A stretch of DNA of 64,000 nucleotides from NCBI RefSeq assembly GCF_027111355.2, contig NZ_CP114291.2, positions 868,001 to 932,000 of the forward strand. The letters are read 5' to 3'. Numbering within the stretch: position 1 is the stretch's first letter; the number at the start of each line of letters is the position of its first letter. Below are positions 50,680 through 59,568 of the stretch, in pieces. A program made the position numbers and the translations under genes. Below the pieces are notes generated by a model. The model was given only the letters and a program-made list of their open reading frames with translations, did not search any database and was not told the DNA's origin. Origin of the DNA: Flavobacterium eburneipallidum. GTDB taxonomy: Bacteria; Bacteroidota; Bacteroidia; Flavobacteriales; Flavobacteriaceae.

Positions 50680-52383
50680 ATGAAAAAATCTATTTTATTT
50701 ATTTTATTTCTTCTTTTTTTAGGGAATACAAAAAGTTTCGCGCAATACCCAAAAATAAGCCCTGAAGTACAGGCTCAAGAAAAAGCAATTAAAGAAGAAG
50801 CCAATAAACTTTCGGACGAAGCTTGGGAAAAAGCTCTTGTAATTATCGAGCAAGAAGCCAAACAAGGAAAACCTTTTATTCCGTGGGCATCAAGACCAAA
50901 CGATTTACCACAAGCAACAATTCCAGCTTTCCCTGGAGCCGAAGGTGGAGGAATGTACACTTACGGAGGTCGTGGCGGAAATGTCTATACCGTTACCAGT
51001 CTTGAAGACAGAGGTCCTGGAACTTTGCGCGAAGCTTGTGAACAAGGAGGAGCTAGAATAGTAGTGTTTAATGTTTCTGGTATTATCAAAATCAAAAGCC
51101 CTTTAATTATTCGTGCACCTTACATTACCATTGCGGGACAAACCGCTCCTGGTGATGGAGTTTGTGTGGCTGGAGAATCTATTTGGATTGATACCCATGA
51201 TGTAATTATTAGACACATGCGTTTCCGTAGAGGAGAAACTTTTGTGGGTCGTAGAGATGATTCAATTGGAGGAAATCCTGTTGGTAATATTATGATTGAT
51301 CACGTTTCGGCCACTTGGGGATTAGACGAAAATATGTCGATGTACAGACACATGTACAGCCCAGGTGCAGGCTATCCTGACGAAAAAAAACCAACTGTAA
51401 ACATCACAATTCAGAACAGTTTGTTCGGAGAAGCATTAGATACGTATAACCACGCTTTCGGAAGTACTTTAGGTGGAGAAAATTGCTCTTTTATGAAAAA
51501 CATGTGGGCAAGCAACGCAGGTAGAAATCCATCTATCGGTTGGAACGGGATCTTTAATTTTGTAAATAATGTGGTTTACAACTGGTACAACCGTTCAACA
51601 GATGGTGGTGATTATACAGCCAACTACAACATCATTAATAACTTTTACAAACCAGGACCTGTAACTAATTTAAATGAACCTATCAGCTACAGAATTTTAA
51701 AACCGGAATCTGGAAGAAGCAAATTGTCTTATATGGTTTTTGGTAGAGCACACGTAACAGGAAATATTGTGAATGGTAACGAAAAAGTAACCAAAGACAA
51801 CTGGGATGGCGGTATTCAAATTGAAAACAAAAAAGGAGAATTGATGGGTTATGACGAAGCCAAAACCTATTTCGACAAAATGAAAAGCGAAACACCTTTT
51901 CCAATGCCTTGGTTTTCTAAAATCCTAAAAGCAGACGAAGCCTATGAATATGTTCTTAAAAATGTAGGAGCCACTCTACCTATCAGAGATAAAGTGGACG
52001 AAAGAATTGTTAGAACTGTAAAAACTGGAGTTCCAGAATATGCAAAAGGATTAGAGAAAAAGACGTTTTATCAGTTTGAGCACCGTCGTTTACCTGCGGA
52101 TTCTTATAAACAAGGAATCATCACCGATATTTCACAAGTGGGTGGTTATCCAGAATACAAAGGGAAGCCTTATGTAGATTCAGACAAAGATGGTATGCCA
52201 GACATCTGGGAGAAAAAACACGGACTAAATCCAAACGATTCCTCTGATGCCAAAGGAGATTTAAACGGTGATGGATATTCTAATATCGAAGATTACATCA
52301 ATGGTGTGAATCCTGCCATAAAAGTGGATTGGAAAGATTTAGCCAATAATAAAGAGACTTTAGTTAGACCTTTATTGGATTAA
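50680..52383 (+). CDS. PL1-family pectate lyase, first of a pair
   Basis: A 567-residue exported lyase. The ATG at 50680 is preferred over a TTG 18 bases upstream, and gives a signal peptide ending KSFAQ. A helical lead region (about 25-70) precedes the beta-helix: IPAFPGAEGGGMYTYGGRGG, PYITIAGQTAPGDGVCVAGE, IRHMRFRRGETFVGRRDDS and DHVSATWGLDENMSMYRHM. The C-terminus has the calcium-binding repeat DSDKDGMPDIWEKKHGLNP with DLNGDGYSNIEDYING. It is clearly paralogous to the lyase at 53185-54891, with near-identical stretches such as DTYNHAFGST and RILKPE. Confidence 0.88.
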   Translation: MKKSILFILFLLFLGNTKSFAQYPKISPEVQAQEKAIKEEANKLSDEAWEKALVIIEQEAKQGKPFIPWASRPNDLPQATIPAFPGAEGGGMYTYGGRGGNVYTVTSLEDRGPGTLREACEQGGARIVVFNVSGIIKIKSPLIIRAPYITIAGQTAPGDGVCVAGESIWIDTHDVIIRHMRFRRGETFVGRRDDSIGGNPVGNIMIDHVSATWGLDENMSMYRHMYSPGAGYPDEKKPTVNITIQNSLFGEALDTYNHAFGSTLGGENCSFMKNMWASNAGRNPSIGWNGIFNFVNNVVYNWYNRSTDGGDYTANYNIINNFYKPGPVTNLNEPISYRILKPESGRSKLSYMVFGRAHVTGNIVNGNEKVTKDNWDGGIQIENKKGELMGYDEAKTYFDKMKSETPFPMPWFSKILKADEAYEYVLKNVGATLPIRDKVDERIVRTVKTGVPEYAKGLEKKTFYQFEHRRLPADSYKQGIITDISQVGGYPEYKGKPYVDSDKDGMPDIWEKKHGLNPNDSSDAKGDLNGDGYSNIEDYINGVNPAIKVDWKDLANNKETLVRPLLD

Positions 52384-52424
52384 GGATTGAACCGCAAAGT
52401 CGCAAAGAAAATAAGTATAATAAT

Positions 52425-52470
52425 ATTCCAGTCTCGGCTCCCTCTCCTTTGGAGAGGGCTGGGGTGAGGT
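52425..52470 (+). repeat. Intergenic hairpin repeat, family A
   Basis: The stem CCCTCTCC (52440-52447) pairs with GGAGAGGG (52451-52458), loop TTT, flanked by TTCCAGTCTCGG and CTGGGGTGAGGT. It is almost identical to the copy at 35019-35063 and ends 18 bases before the DUF3826 gene start. Confidence 0.85.
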
Positions 52471-52487
52471 TTTTAAAAATTATAACA

Positions 52488-53156
52488 ATGTCAATAAATA
52501 AATTTGCCCTATTGTTCCTGCTTTTTGCTTTTTGCCAATTAAGCGCACAACAATATGCAGACCCGGAATACATCAAAGTAACCAACGAAAGAGCAGCCAA
52601 AATCGTTGAAAAGTTAGCTTTGGGAAACAAAGCAAAAGAAACTGCTGTAACCAATATCATTGCGCAACAATTCCGTGATTTGAGTAAAATTCATGACGGA
52701 AGAGATACTGATATTAAAATAGTAAAAGACGACGCTAGTTTATCTAAAGATAAGCAAAATGAAATCATTGATAAATTGAAAGCCGAAGCCGACAAATCAA
52801 TTAATGAATTGCACAAAGCCTATTTGGAAAAATTAGCAACGCAATTAGACGAGGCTAAAATAACCGAAGTAAAAGACGGAATGACTTATGGCGTTTTGCC
52901 AATTACTGTTGATGGTTATAATGATATGTTGCCTAATTTGACCGTAGCACAAAAAAAATACATTTATGATGCTTTGGTCGAAGCCAGAGAACATGCCATG
53001 GACGGTGGCTCATCCAAAGAAAAACACGCTTGGTTTGGTAAATACAAAGGAAGGATCAACAATTATTTGTCGAAAGAAGGTTACGATTTGAACAAAGAAA
53101 GCACCGATTGGCACAAACGTTTAGAAGAACGAGAGAAAGCTAAAAAGGCTAAATAA
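52488..53156 (+). CDS. DUF3826-family exported protein
   Basis: A 222-residue protein with a signal peptide (MSINKFALLFLLFAFCQLSA, then QQYAD). The ATG at 52488 follows the family A hairpin; the open frame upstream runs through that repeat and is not coding. It is rich in charged helices (VTNERAAKIVEKLALGN, EIIDKLKAEADKSINELHKA) and ends in a Lys/Glu-rich helix. DUF3826 proteins recur in Bacteroidota pectin loci, but their function is unknown. It sits between two paralogous PL1 lyases, which suggests an accessory role for them. Confidence 0.75.
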   Translation: MSINKFALLFLLFAFCQLSAQQYADPEYIKVTNERAAKIVEKLALGNKAKETAVTNIIAQQFRDLSKIHDGRDTDIKIVKDDASLSKDKQNEIIDKLKAEADKSINELHKAYLEKLATQLDEAKITEVKDGMTYGVLPITVDGYNDMLPNLTVAQKKYIYDALVEAREHAMDGGSSKEKHAWFGKYKGRINNYLSKEGYDLNKESTDWHKRLEEREKAKKAK

Positions 53157-53184
53157 TCAATTTTAATTCCTAACAAGAATTCCA

Positions 53185-54891
53185 ATGGCTAACATTTTTC
53201 AAAAGAACAGTTTACAAACTACGATGATGGCAATTACTTTCTGCCTGACTTTTTCATCCGCATTTGCCCAATATCCAGAAATTCCAAAAGAACTTCAAGC
53301 CAAGACGGATTCTATTTTGGCAAAAGAAGAAATCCGATTGGGCGAAATTTGGAAAAGCAACGAAAATGTGCTAAAGGAAGAAGCAAAACACGGCAAACCT
53401 TATTTGCCTTGGGCTTCCTATCCAAAAGATTTTGTGCCTGCAGAAATTCCGGCATTTCCTGGAGCCGAAGGTGGAGGAGCATTTACCCAAGGTGGTCGTG
53501 GTGGGAAAATATTTGTAGTTACCAGCTTGGAAGACAGCGGAAAAGGAACTTTCAGGGAAGCTTGCGAAGCTGTTGGATCAAGAACCATTGTATTCAATGT
53601 TTCGGGAATTATCCGATTGAAAAACCGCATCAGTATGCGAGCACCATATGTTACCATTGCAGGACAAACTGCTCCCGGTGACGGAATTTGTATTGCGGGA
53701 GAAACCTTGGAAATTGACACGCACGACGTAATTATTAGACATATGCGTTTTCGTAGAGGTGCCACCGACGTGACCCGTAGAGATGATGCGTTGGGCGGAA
53801 ATCCAATGGGGAACATTATCATAGATCATTGCTCGGTAAGTTGGGGATTGGACGAAAATATATCTTTGTACAGACACCAGTTTAAAGCGAACGAAAAATC
53901 TACATTGGAGAAATTGCCGGCTGTAAATATTACGATTCAAAACACGATTTCCTCGGAAGGGATGGATACTTACAATCACGCTTTCGGAAGTACAATTGGC
54001 GGATTAAATAGTACCTTTATGAGAAATTTATGGGCCGACAACATTTCCAGAAATGCGTCTATCGGAATGTATGGCGACTTTAATTTTGTAAACAACGTGA
54101 TTTTCAATTGGTGGAACCGTTCTTTGGACGGCGGTGATTATCGTTCGATGTTTAACATTATCAATAATTATTTCAAACCGGGACCAATTACACCAACGGA
54201 TCAACCCATTCGTTACAGAATTTTAAAACCAGAAGCAGGTTATATGAAACCTAAAACTTTTGGAAGAGCTTATGTTTCGGGAAATCACATAGTAGGAGCT
54301 CCAGAAGTTACGGCCGATAACTGGAATGGCGGAATTCAATTGGAAGACCTTTCATTGGAAGCTTCCAAAGAATATTTGGAATTAATCAAACAACCAAAAC
54401 CATTCGCAATGCCCCAGTTTAAAATAATGTCGGCAGAAGAAGCGTATGAATTTGTGTTGAATAATGTTGGTGCAAATTTTCCAAAAAGAGATGCCGTTGA
54501 CGAACGTATTATCAAACAAGTTCGTACTGGAAAAATCGAAGTCAAAGACGGTTTGGAGAACACAATTGGCAAGGAATTTATCAAAAGAAGATTGCCTGCC
54601 GATTCGTACAAAAAAGGAATTATAACCAATCCCAATCAAGTGGGTGGTTATCCAGAATACAATGGGAAAGCCTATAAAGATTCGGATAATGACGGAATTT
54701 CTGACGCTTGGGAAAAGAAATTTGGGTTGAATCCAAACGATGCCTCCGACGCCAACAAAGATTTGAATGGCGATGGTTATACCAACTTGGAAAAATATTT
54801 CAATGGTATCGATCCAACCCAAAAAACGGATTGGACAAAAGCTGAAAACAATACCGATACGTTGGCGAAGTCCAAAGGATTATTGCAGTAA
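53185..54891 (+). CDS. PL1-family pectate lyase, second of a pair
   Basis: A 568-residue exported lyase. The N-terminus MANIFQKNSLQTTMMAITFC leads to a signal cleavage after SAFAQ at about 33; M14 or M15 could also start the protein. The beta-helix motifs mirror those of the first copy: IPAFPGAEGGGAFTQGGRGG, YVTIAGQTAPGDGICIAGE, IRHMRFRRGATDVTRRDDA and DHCSVSWGLDENISLYRHQ. The C-terminal calcium-binding repeat DSDNDGISDAWEKKFGLNP with DLNGDGYTNLEKYFNG is shared. The two lyases probably arose by duplication and may differ in preference for methylation or chain length. Confidence 0.88.
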   Translation: MANIFQKNSLQTTMMAITFCLTFSSAFAQYPEIPKELQAKTDSILAKEEIRLGEIWKSNENVLKEEAKHGKPYLPWASYPKDFVPAEIPAFPGAEGGGAFTQGGRGGKIFVVTSLEDSGKGTFREACEAVGSRTIVFNVSGIIRLKNRISMRAPYVTIAGQTAPGDGICIAGETLEIDTHDVIIRHMRFRRGATDVTRRDDALGGNPMGNIIIDHCSVSWGLDENISLYRHQFKANEKSTLEKLPAVNITIQNTISSEGMDTYNHAFGSTIGGLNSTFMRNLWADNISRNASIGMYGDFNFVNNVIFNWWNRSLDGGDYRSMFNIINNYFKPGPITPTDQPIRYRILKPEAGYMKPKTFGRAYVSGNHIVGAPEVTADNWNGGIQLEDLSLEASKEYLELIKQPKPFAMPQFKIMSAEEAYEFVLNNVGANFPKRDAVDERIIKQVRTGKIEVKDGLENTIGKEFIKRRLPADSYKKGIITNPNQVGGYPEYNGKAYKDSDNDGISDAWEKKFGLNPNDASDANKDLNGDGYTNLEKYFNGIDPTQKTDWTKAENNTDTLAKSKGLLQ

Positions 54892-54962
54892 AAGAAAATA
54901 GAATAAAGAGAAAAGACGTTTGAGAAAAATCTAAAATCTAAATTCTGAAATCCAAAATTAAA

Positions 54963-57900
54963 ATGAATTTTGTTCAACTAAAAAATAGAATCTCTTTCCA
55001 AAAAGGCAAACTGGTTTTGTCAAGTTTCGCTTTGTTTTTTATGGTGGCAAATGGAACGGCGCAAAACACATTTCCAGATATTGTAAAAACCAAAGAAGGA
55101 AAACTATCTCATACTGCGGATAATCAAGGAAATCAAATTCCTGATTTTTCGTATGCCAGCTATATGGCTTCCGAAAAAGCGATTCCGAATCTGGAAAACA
55201 AAATTTTTGTCTCCAGACAAGAAGAAGATGCGACTCAAAAAATACAAAATGCGATTGATTATGTGAGTAATCTAAAACCGGACAAATCAGGTTTTCGAGG
55301 TGCCGTTCTTTTAGACAAAGGAACTTTCAAAATCAGTGGAACTTTATACATCAGAAAATCGGGTGTCGTTTTAAGAGGAAGTGGCAACACTGAAAACGGA
55401 ACCATTCTTTTGGGAACAGGACTTGAAAGAGAAGCCTTGATTCGGGTTTTAGGAGTTGACGATAGAAAATACGGAGAAACTTTCGAATTCAATACCGCTT
55501 ACACGCCACTTGGAACCCAAAAAATTCAATTAAAAAATGCTTCCAAATTAAAAGTCTCGGACGAAATCAGCATTAGCAGACCATTGACGGACAATTTTAT
55601 TAAGGAATTGAATATGCAGGATTTTGGAGGAGAAACTTCTTGGATTGGTTGGAAAAAAGACAGTTGGGACATTGTTTGGAACAGGGTCGTGACCAAAATC
55701 AATGGTAATGAAGTAACGCTAAATGCGCCAATAACAATGGCTTTGGATGATACTTATGGAACTTCAAAAGTGACAACTTATACTTGGGAAGGAAGAATTG
55801 AGCACATCGGAATCGAAAATATTTTGATGAAATCGACTTTTAACGCATCCAATTTAAAAGACGAAGAACATCGTTGGCAAGCCATCAGCATCGAAAACAC
55901 CAGAAACGCTTGGGTGAAACAAGTGAATTTCAAGCATTTTGCGGGCGGAGCCATTACATTATTGAAAACTTCGCAACAAATCACCGTTGAAGATTGTATT
56001 GCAACCGAACCAGTTTCTGAAATTGCCGCTTTCAGAAGACATACTTTTTATACAGAAGGACAGCAAACACTTTTCCAACGTTGTTATTCAGAGTTTGGAT
56101 ACCACGATTTTGCCGTTGGCGGTTTTGGAACTGCGGGACCAAACGTGTTTTTACAATGTGAATCGCATTTGCCTTTTGAAAATAGCGGAGCCATCGGAAG
56201 TTGGGCAACCGGAGTTTTATTTGACATTGCCAATATTGACGGTCAGGCATTAAGCTACAACAACCGAGAACAAGACGGAAGAGGAGCAGGATGGACGGCT
56301 GCAAACAGCGTAATCTGGGAATCTTCGGCTTCCAAAATAGAAAATTACAGTCCGCCAACAGCTCAAAACTGGGCTTTTGGAGTTTGGGGACAATTTGCAG
56401 GAAACGGACATTGGAAAGACGTAAACGGTCACATCAGTCCAAGAAGTTTGTTTTATGCACAGTTGGAAAACCGTTTGGGGAAACTTCCCGTGAAATCCTT
56501 TATTTATGATTTAGGTTCAGAACCATCTTCAAGTCCAACGGTGGAAGTCGCTATGGAATTAACCAAAAACTCGGCTAAAACCGCAATGACTTTGCCGGAA
56601 TGGATTGCCGAAGTTTCAAAACAAAATCCAATTTCGATTAACAATTCGGGATTAAAAAATGCCAACGATTTAAAAAATAACGACCAAGATAAGGTTGCCA
56701 AAAACAGTTCTAAAGTAAAAACTGAAAACGGATTATTGACTTTCGAAGGAAAATTAATTGCCGGAAAACAAACAAATGTAGCTTGGTGGCGTGGAAGTCT
56801 TTTAGACAAAGAAGTTCAAAAATCGACTCCGCACCTTACCCGATTTGCTCCCGGAAGAACTGGAATCGGATTGACCGATAAAGTTTCGGAAACCGTGGAT
56901 TATTTAAGTGCCAATAATACTGTCGCTTTAGAACATAATTACGGCTTGTGGTACGACCGCAGAATGGACGATCACGAACGTGTCCGCCGAATTGATGCCG
57001 ATGTTTGGCCTCCGTTTTACGAACAGCCTTTTGCGAGAAGCGGACAGGATTTGGCTTGGGATCATTTGAGTAAATATGATTTGACCAAATTCAATGATTG
57101 GTATTGGACTCGCTTGGCACAATTTGCAAATTTGGCGGAACCCAACGGACAATTGTTGGTCAATCAACAATATCTTCAACACAATATTATTGAGGCTGGC
57201 GCGCATTGGTCCAGTTCTCCTTGGCGTTCAGCGAATAATATTAACGAAACAGGATTTCCAGAACCGCCGCCGTATGCAGGAGACAAACGTATTTTTATGG
57301 CGGAACAGTTTTATGATATTACCAATCCAACAAGAAAAAAATTACACCAAGGATTCATTCGAAAATCATTGGAAAATTTCCAAGAAAACAGCAACGTAAT
57401 CCAATTGACAAGTGCCGAATATACAGGTCCACTTCATTTTATGGAATTTTGGTTGGACGAAGCACAAAAATGGAAAACGGAAACCGGTAAAAAAGGAATC
57501 ATTGGTTTAAGTGCCACCAAAGATGTACAAGATGCCATCTTGAATGATGCCAAAAGAGCCAAAACCGTTGACGCCATTGATATTCGGTATTGGTATTACA
57601 AAGAAGACGGTTCTGCTTATGCACCACAAGGAGGCGTAAATTTAGCGCCAAGACAACACGCCCGAAAATTAAAAACCGGAAAAGAAACCGATGACCAAGT
57701 GTATCGTGCCGTTCGAGAATATCGCGAGAAATATCCAGAGAAAGTAGTCTTGTATTCTACCGATGGTTCATCGAGATTTGGATGGTCAGTTTTGATGGCG
57801 GGAGGTTCTTTGCCTAATATTCCAAAAATAGAATTGCCCGCTTTTTATTCCGCTTTAAGCGAAATGAAATTTGTAAACGGAACCACGTTTTCAGATCCCG

Positions 57901-58121
57901 TTTGGAAGCTTGAAAATAAAGGGAAAGCTTATCTTTTTTACACAAAGAATTCCCAAGATATTGCAATTGACCTTGCTGCGGATAAAGGAGATTTTGAAGT
58001 TTATGCCATTAATGCAACTACAGGAAGCATATCAAAAAACACAAACATCAGCGGAGGAAAAAAGGTTGTAATTCCAGCTTCTGACGTGAAGGAAAAAGTA
58101 CTATTCGTAATAAAAAAATAA
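54963..58121 (+). CDS. DUF6298-like two-domain exported protein (beta-helix plus barrel), unknown activity
   Basis: A 1052-residue exported protein (signal peptide to about residue 34, NGTAQ). Residues about 70-500 look like a right-handed beta-helix: GAVLLDKGTFKISGTLYIRK, SGVVLRGSGNTENGTILLGT and AGGAITLLKTSQQITVEDC. A Lys/Asn/Asp-rich linker (about 555-590) joins it to a second half (about 595-1052). That half looks like a clan GH-A-type barrel (NYGLWYDRRMDDHERVRRID, TSAEYTGPLHFMEFWLDEAQ, DAIDIRYWYYKEDG) with a C-terminal beta domain. I recognise it as DUF6298-like. The second half broadly resembles GH140/DUF4038 proteins, and a GH140-like gene follows directly. It may be a bifunctional pectin enzyme, which is an inference from fold and context. 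Confidence 0.6.
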   Translation: MNFVQLKNRISFQKGKLVLSSFALFFMVANGTAQNTFPDIVKTKEGKLSHTADNQGNQIPDFSYASYMASEKAIPNLENKIFVSRQEEDATQKIQNAIDYVSNLKPDKSGFRGAVLLDKGTFKISGTLYIRKSGVVLRGSGNTENGTILLGTGLEREALIRVLGVDDRKYGETFEFNTAYTPLGTQKIQLKNASKLKVSDEISISRPLTDNFIKELNMQDFGGETSWIGWKKDSWDIVWNRVVTKINGNEVTLNAPITMALDDTYGTSKVTTYTWEGRIEHIGIENILMKSTFNASNLKDEEHRWQAISIENTRNAWVKQVNFKHFAGGAITLLKTSQQITVEDCIATEPVSEIAAFRRHTFYTEGQQTLFQRCYSEFGYHDFAVGGFGTAGPNVFLQCESHLPFENSGAIGSWATGVLFDIANIDGQALSYNNREQDGRGAGWTAANSVIWESSASKIENYSPPTAQNWAFGVWGQFAGNGHWKDVNGHISPRSLFYAQLENRLGKLPVKSFIYDLGSEPSSSPTVEVAMELTKNSAKTAMTLPEWIAEVSKQNPISINNSGLKNANDLKNNDQDKVAKNSSKVKTENGLLTFEGKLIAGKQTNVAWWRGSLLDKEVQKSTPHLTRFAPGRTGIGLTDKVSETVDYLSANNTVALEHNYGLWYDRRMDDHERVRRIDADVWPPFYEQPFARSGQDLAWDHLSKYDLTKFNDWYWTRLAQFANLAEPNGQLLVNQQYLQHNIIEAGAHWSSSPWRSANNINETGFPEPPPYAGDKRIFMAEQFYDITNPTRKKLHQGFIRKSLENFQENSNVIQLTSAEYTGPLHFMEFWLDEAQKWKTETGKKGIIGLSATKDVQDAILNDAKRAKTVDAIDIRYWYYKEDGSAYAPQGGVNLAPRQHARKLKTGKETDDQVYRAVREYREKYPEKVVLYSTDGSSRFGWSVLMAGGSLPNIPKIELPAFYSALSEMKFVNGTTFSDPVWKLENKGKAYLFYTKNSQDIAIDLAADKGDFEVYAINATTGSISKNTNISGGKKVVIPASDVKEKVLFVIKK

Positions 58122-58138
58122 TTCAAATACATTCAATA

Positions 58139-59536
58139 ATGAATCCGAAAATTAAATATTTCAACTTGTTTCTTATAAGCTTTTTGCTTTTAGCACAAAG
58201 CGGATTTTCTCAATCCAAAAACCTACCAAAACTTAAAGTTTCCAAAAACCAACACTATTTCGTAACCGAAGACGGGAAACCATTTTTCTGGTTGGGCGAT
58301 ACTGGCTGGCTGACCTTCGGGAAACTGGACAGAGAAGGGGTTGTTAAATATTTGGAAGACCGAAAAGCAAAAGGATTCAATGTCGTTCAGGTAATGGTCT
58401 TGCATAATGTGAATGCCGTAAATGTCTATGGCGATCAGGCATTAATGAATGAGAATGTGGCGCATCAAATTACTTCACCGGGCAACGATCCCAATAATGC
58501 TCCCGAATACGATTACTGGGATCACGTAGATTACACCTTGGATGTAGCTCAAAAAAACGGAATCTACTTGGCAATGGTGCCAGTTTGGGGAACCAATATT
58601 AGTAGTGATAAAAGCAAAGTAACGAAAGCGGATGTTGAAAAATACGCCAAATTTTTAGCCGATCGATATAAAAAAAGAACCAATATTATCTGGCTTAACG
58701 GAGGAGATACTTACGGAAATAAATTTCAGGACATCTGGAACGCACTTGGAAGTATTTTAAAAACCAGCAACCCAGATCAATTGGTGACTTTTCACCCATT
58801 CGGAAGAACCGATTCGTCAGAGAATTTCCACAATGCATCTTGGCTGGATTTCAATATGTTCCAATCCGGTCACAGAAGATACGATCAGGATACTTTGAAA
58901 AATTCCTTTAAAGAAGACAATTTCAAGTTTGTGCATAGAGATTGGGATTTAAAACCAACCAAACCAACCCTTGACGGAGAGCCATCTTACGAAGGAATTC
59001 CCCACGGATTGCACGATACTTTACAGCCATTATGGAAAGACAGCGATGTAAGACGTTATGGGTATTGGTCGGTTTTTGCTGGCGGGGCAGGTTACACTTA
59101 CGGTCACAATGCCGTAATGCAAATGTTCAGAAAAGGTGACAAACCAGCTTATGGAAACAAAATTTTATGGGATGATGCCATCAATGCACCAGGAGCCGGA
59201 CAAATGGTACACATTAAAAACCTGATGTTGGAATTTCCGTATTTAGAAAGAGTTCCAGACCAAACTTTAATCGCGAATCAAGGCAAAAAATACGACTATC
59301 AGGTTGCCACCAGAGGAAATGATTATGCCCTGATTTATACTTATACGGGAAGAAAAATTACCGTTAATATGGGCAAAATTTCAGGAGATAAAGTAACGGC
59401 AAGCTGGTACAATCCAAGAAATGGCGAAAGAACAAAGATTGGAACATTTGATAACAAAGGAACCAAAGAATTCCAGCCTTCCGGCAAAAATGAAGATGGA
59501 AACGACTGGGTTTTAATCCTAACATCGAACAAGTAA
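58139..59536 (+). CDS. GH140-like (DUF4038) glycosidase, apiosidase-type
   Basis: A 465-residue exported enzyme (signal peptide to about residue 25, SGFSQ). The barrel begins with FVTEDGKPFFWLGDTGWLTF, the DUF4038 hallmark. EYDYWDHVDYTLDVAQKNGI, NIIWLNGGDTYGNKF (strand-4 acidic residue at about 185) and LDGEPSYEGIP (likely second catalytic Glu at about 281) follow. A C-terminal putative collagen-binding-like beta domain (about 375-465) ends the protein. GH140 contains the endo-apiosidase that frees RG-II side chain A from the backbone, so this is the best single marker for an RG-II target. Confidence 0.82.
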   Translation: MNPKIKYFNLFLISFLLLAQSGFSQSKNLPKLKVSKNQHYFVTEDGKPFFWLGDTGWLTFGKLDREGVVKYLEDRKAKGFNVVQVMVLHNVNAVNVYGDQALMNENVAHQITSPGNDPNNAPEYDYWDHVDYTLDVAQKNGIYLAMVPVWGTNISSDKSKVTKADVEKYAKFLADRYKKRTNIIWLNGGDTYGNKFQDIWNALGSILKTSNPDQLVTFHPFGRTDSSENFHNASWLDFNMFQSGHRRYDQDTLKNSFKEDNFKFVHRDWDLKPTKPTLDGEPSYEGIPHGLHDTLQPLWKDSDVRRYGYWSVFAGGAGYTYGHNAVMQMFRKGDKPAYGNKILWDDAINAPGAGQMVHIKNLMLEFPYLERVPDQTLIANQGKKYDYQVATRGNDYALIYTYTGRKITVNMGKISGDKVTASWYNPRNGERTKIGTFDNKGTKEFQPSGKNEDGNDWVLILTSNK

Positions 59537-59568
59537 TCCGCAAAATCTGCTTGCAAAAAAAGAACACT

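Noticed and set aside
52449..52487. Longer start for the DUF3826 protein
   Set aside because: It reads through the family A repeat (MERAGVRF...), which is intergenic elsewhere; the ATG at 52488 gives a proper signal peptide.
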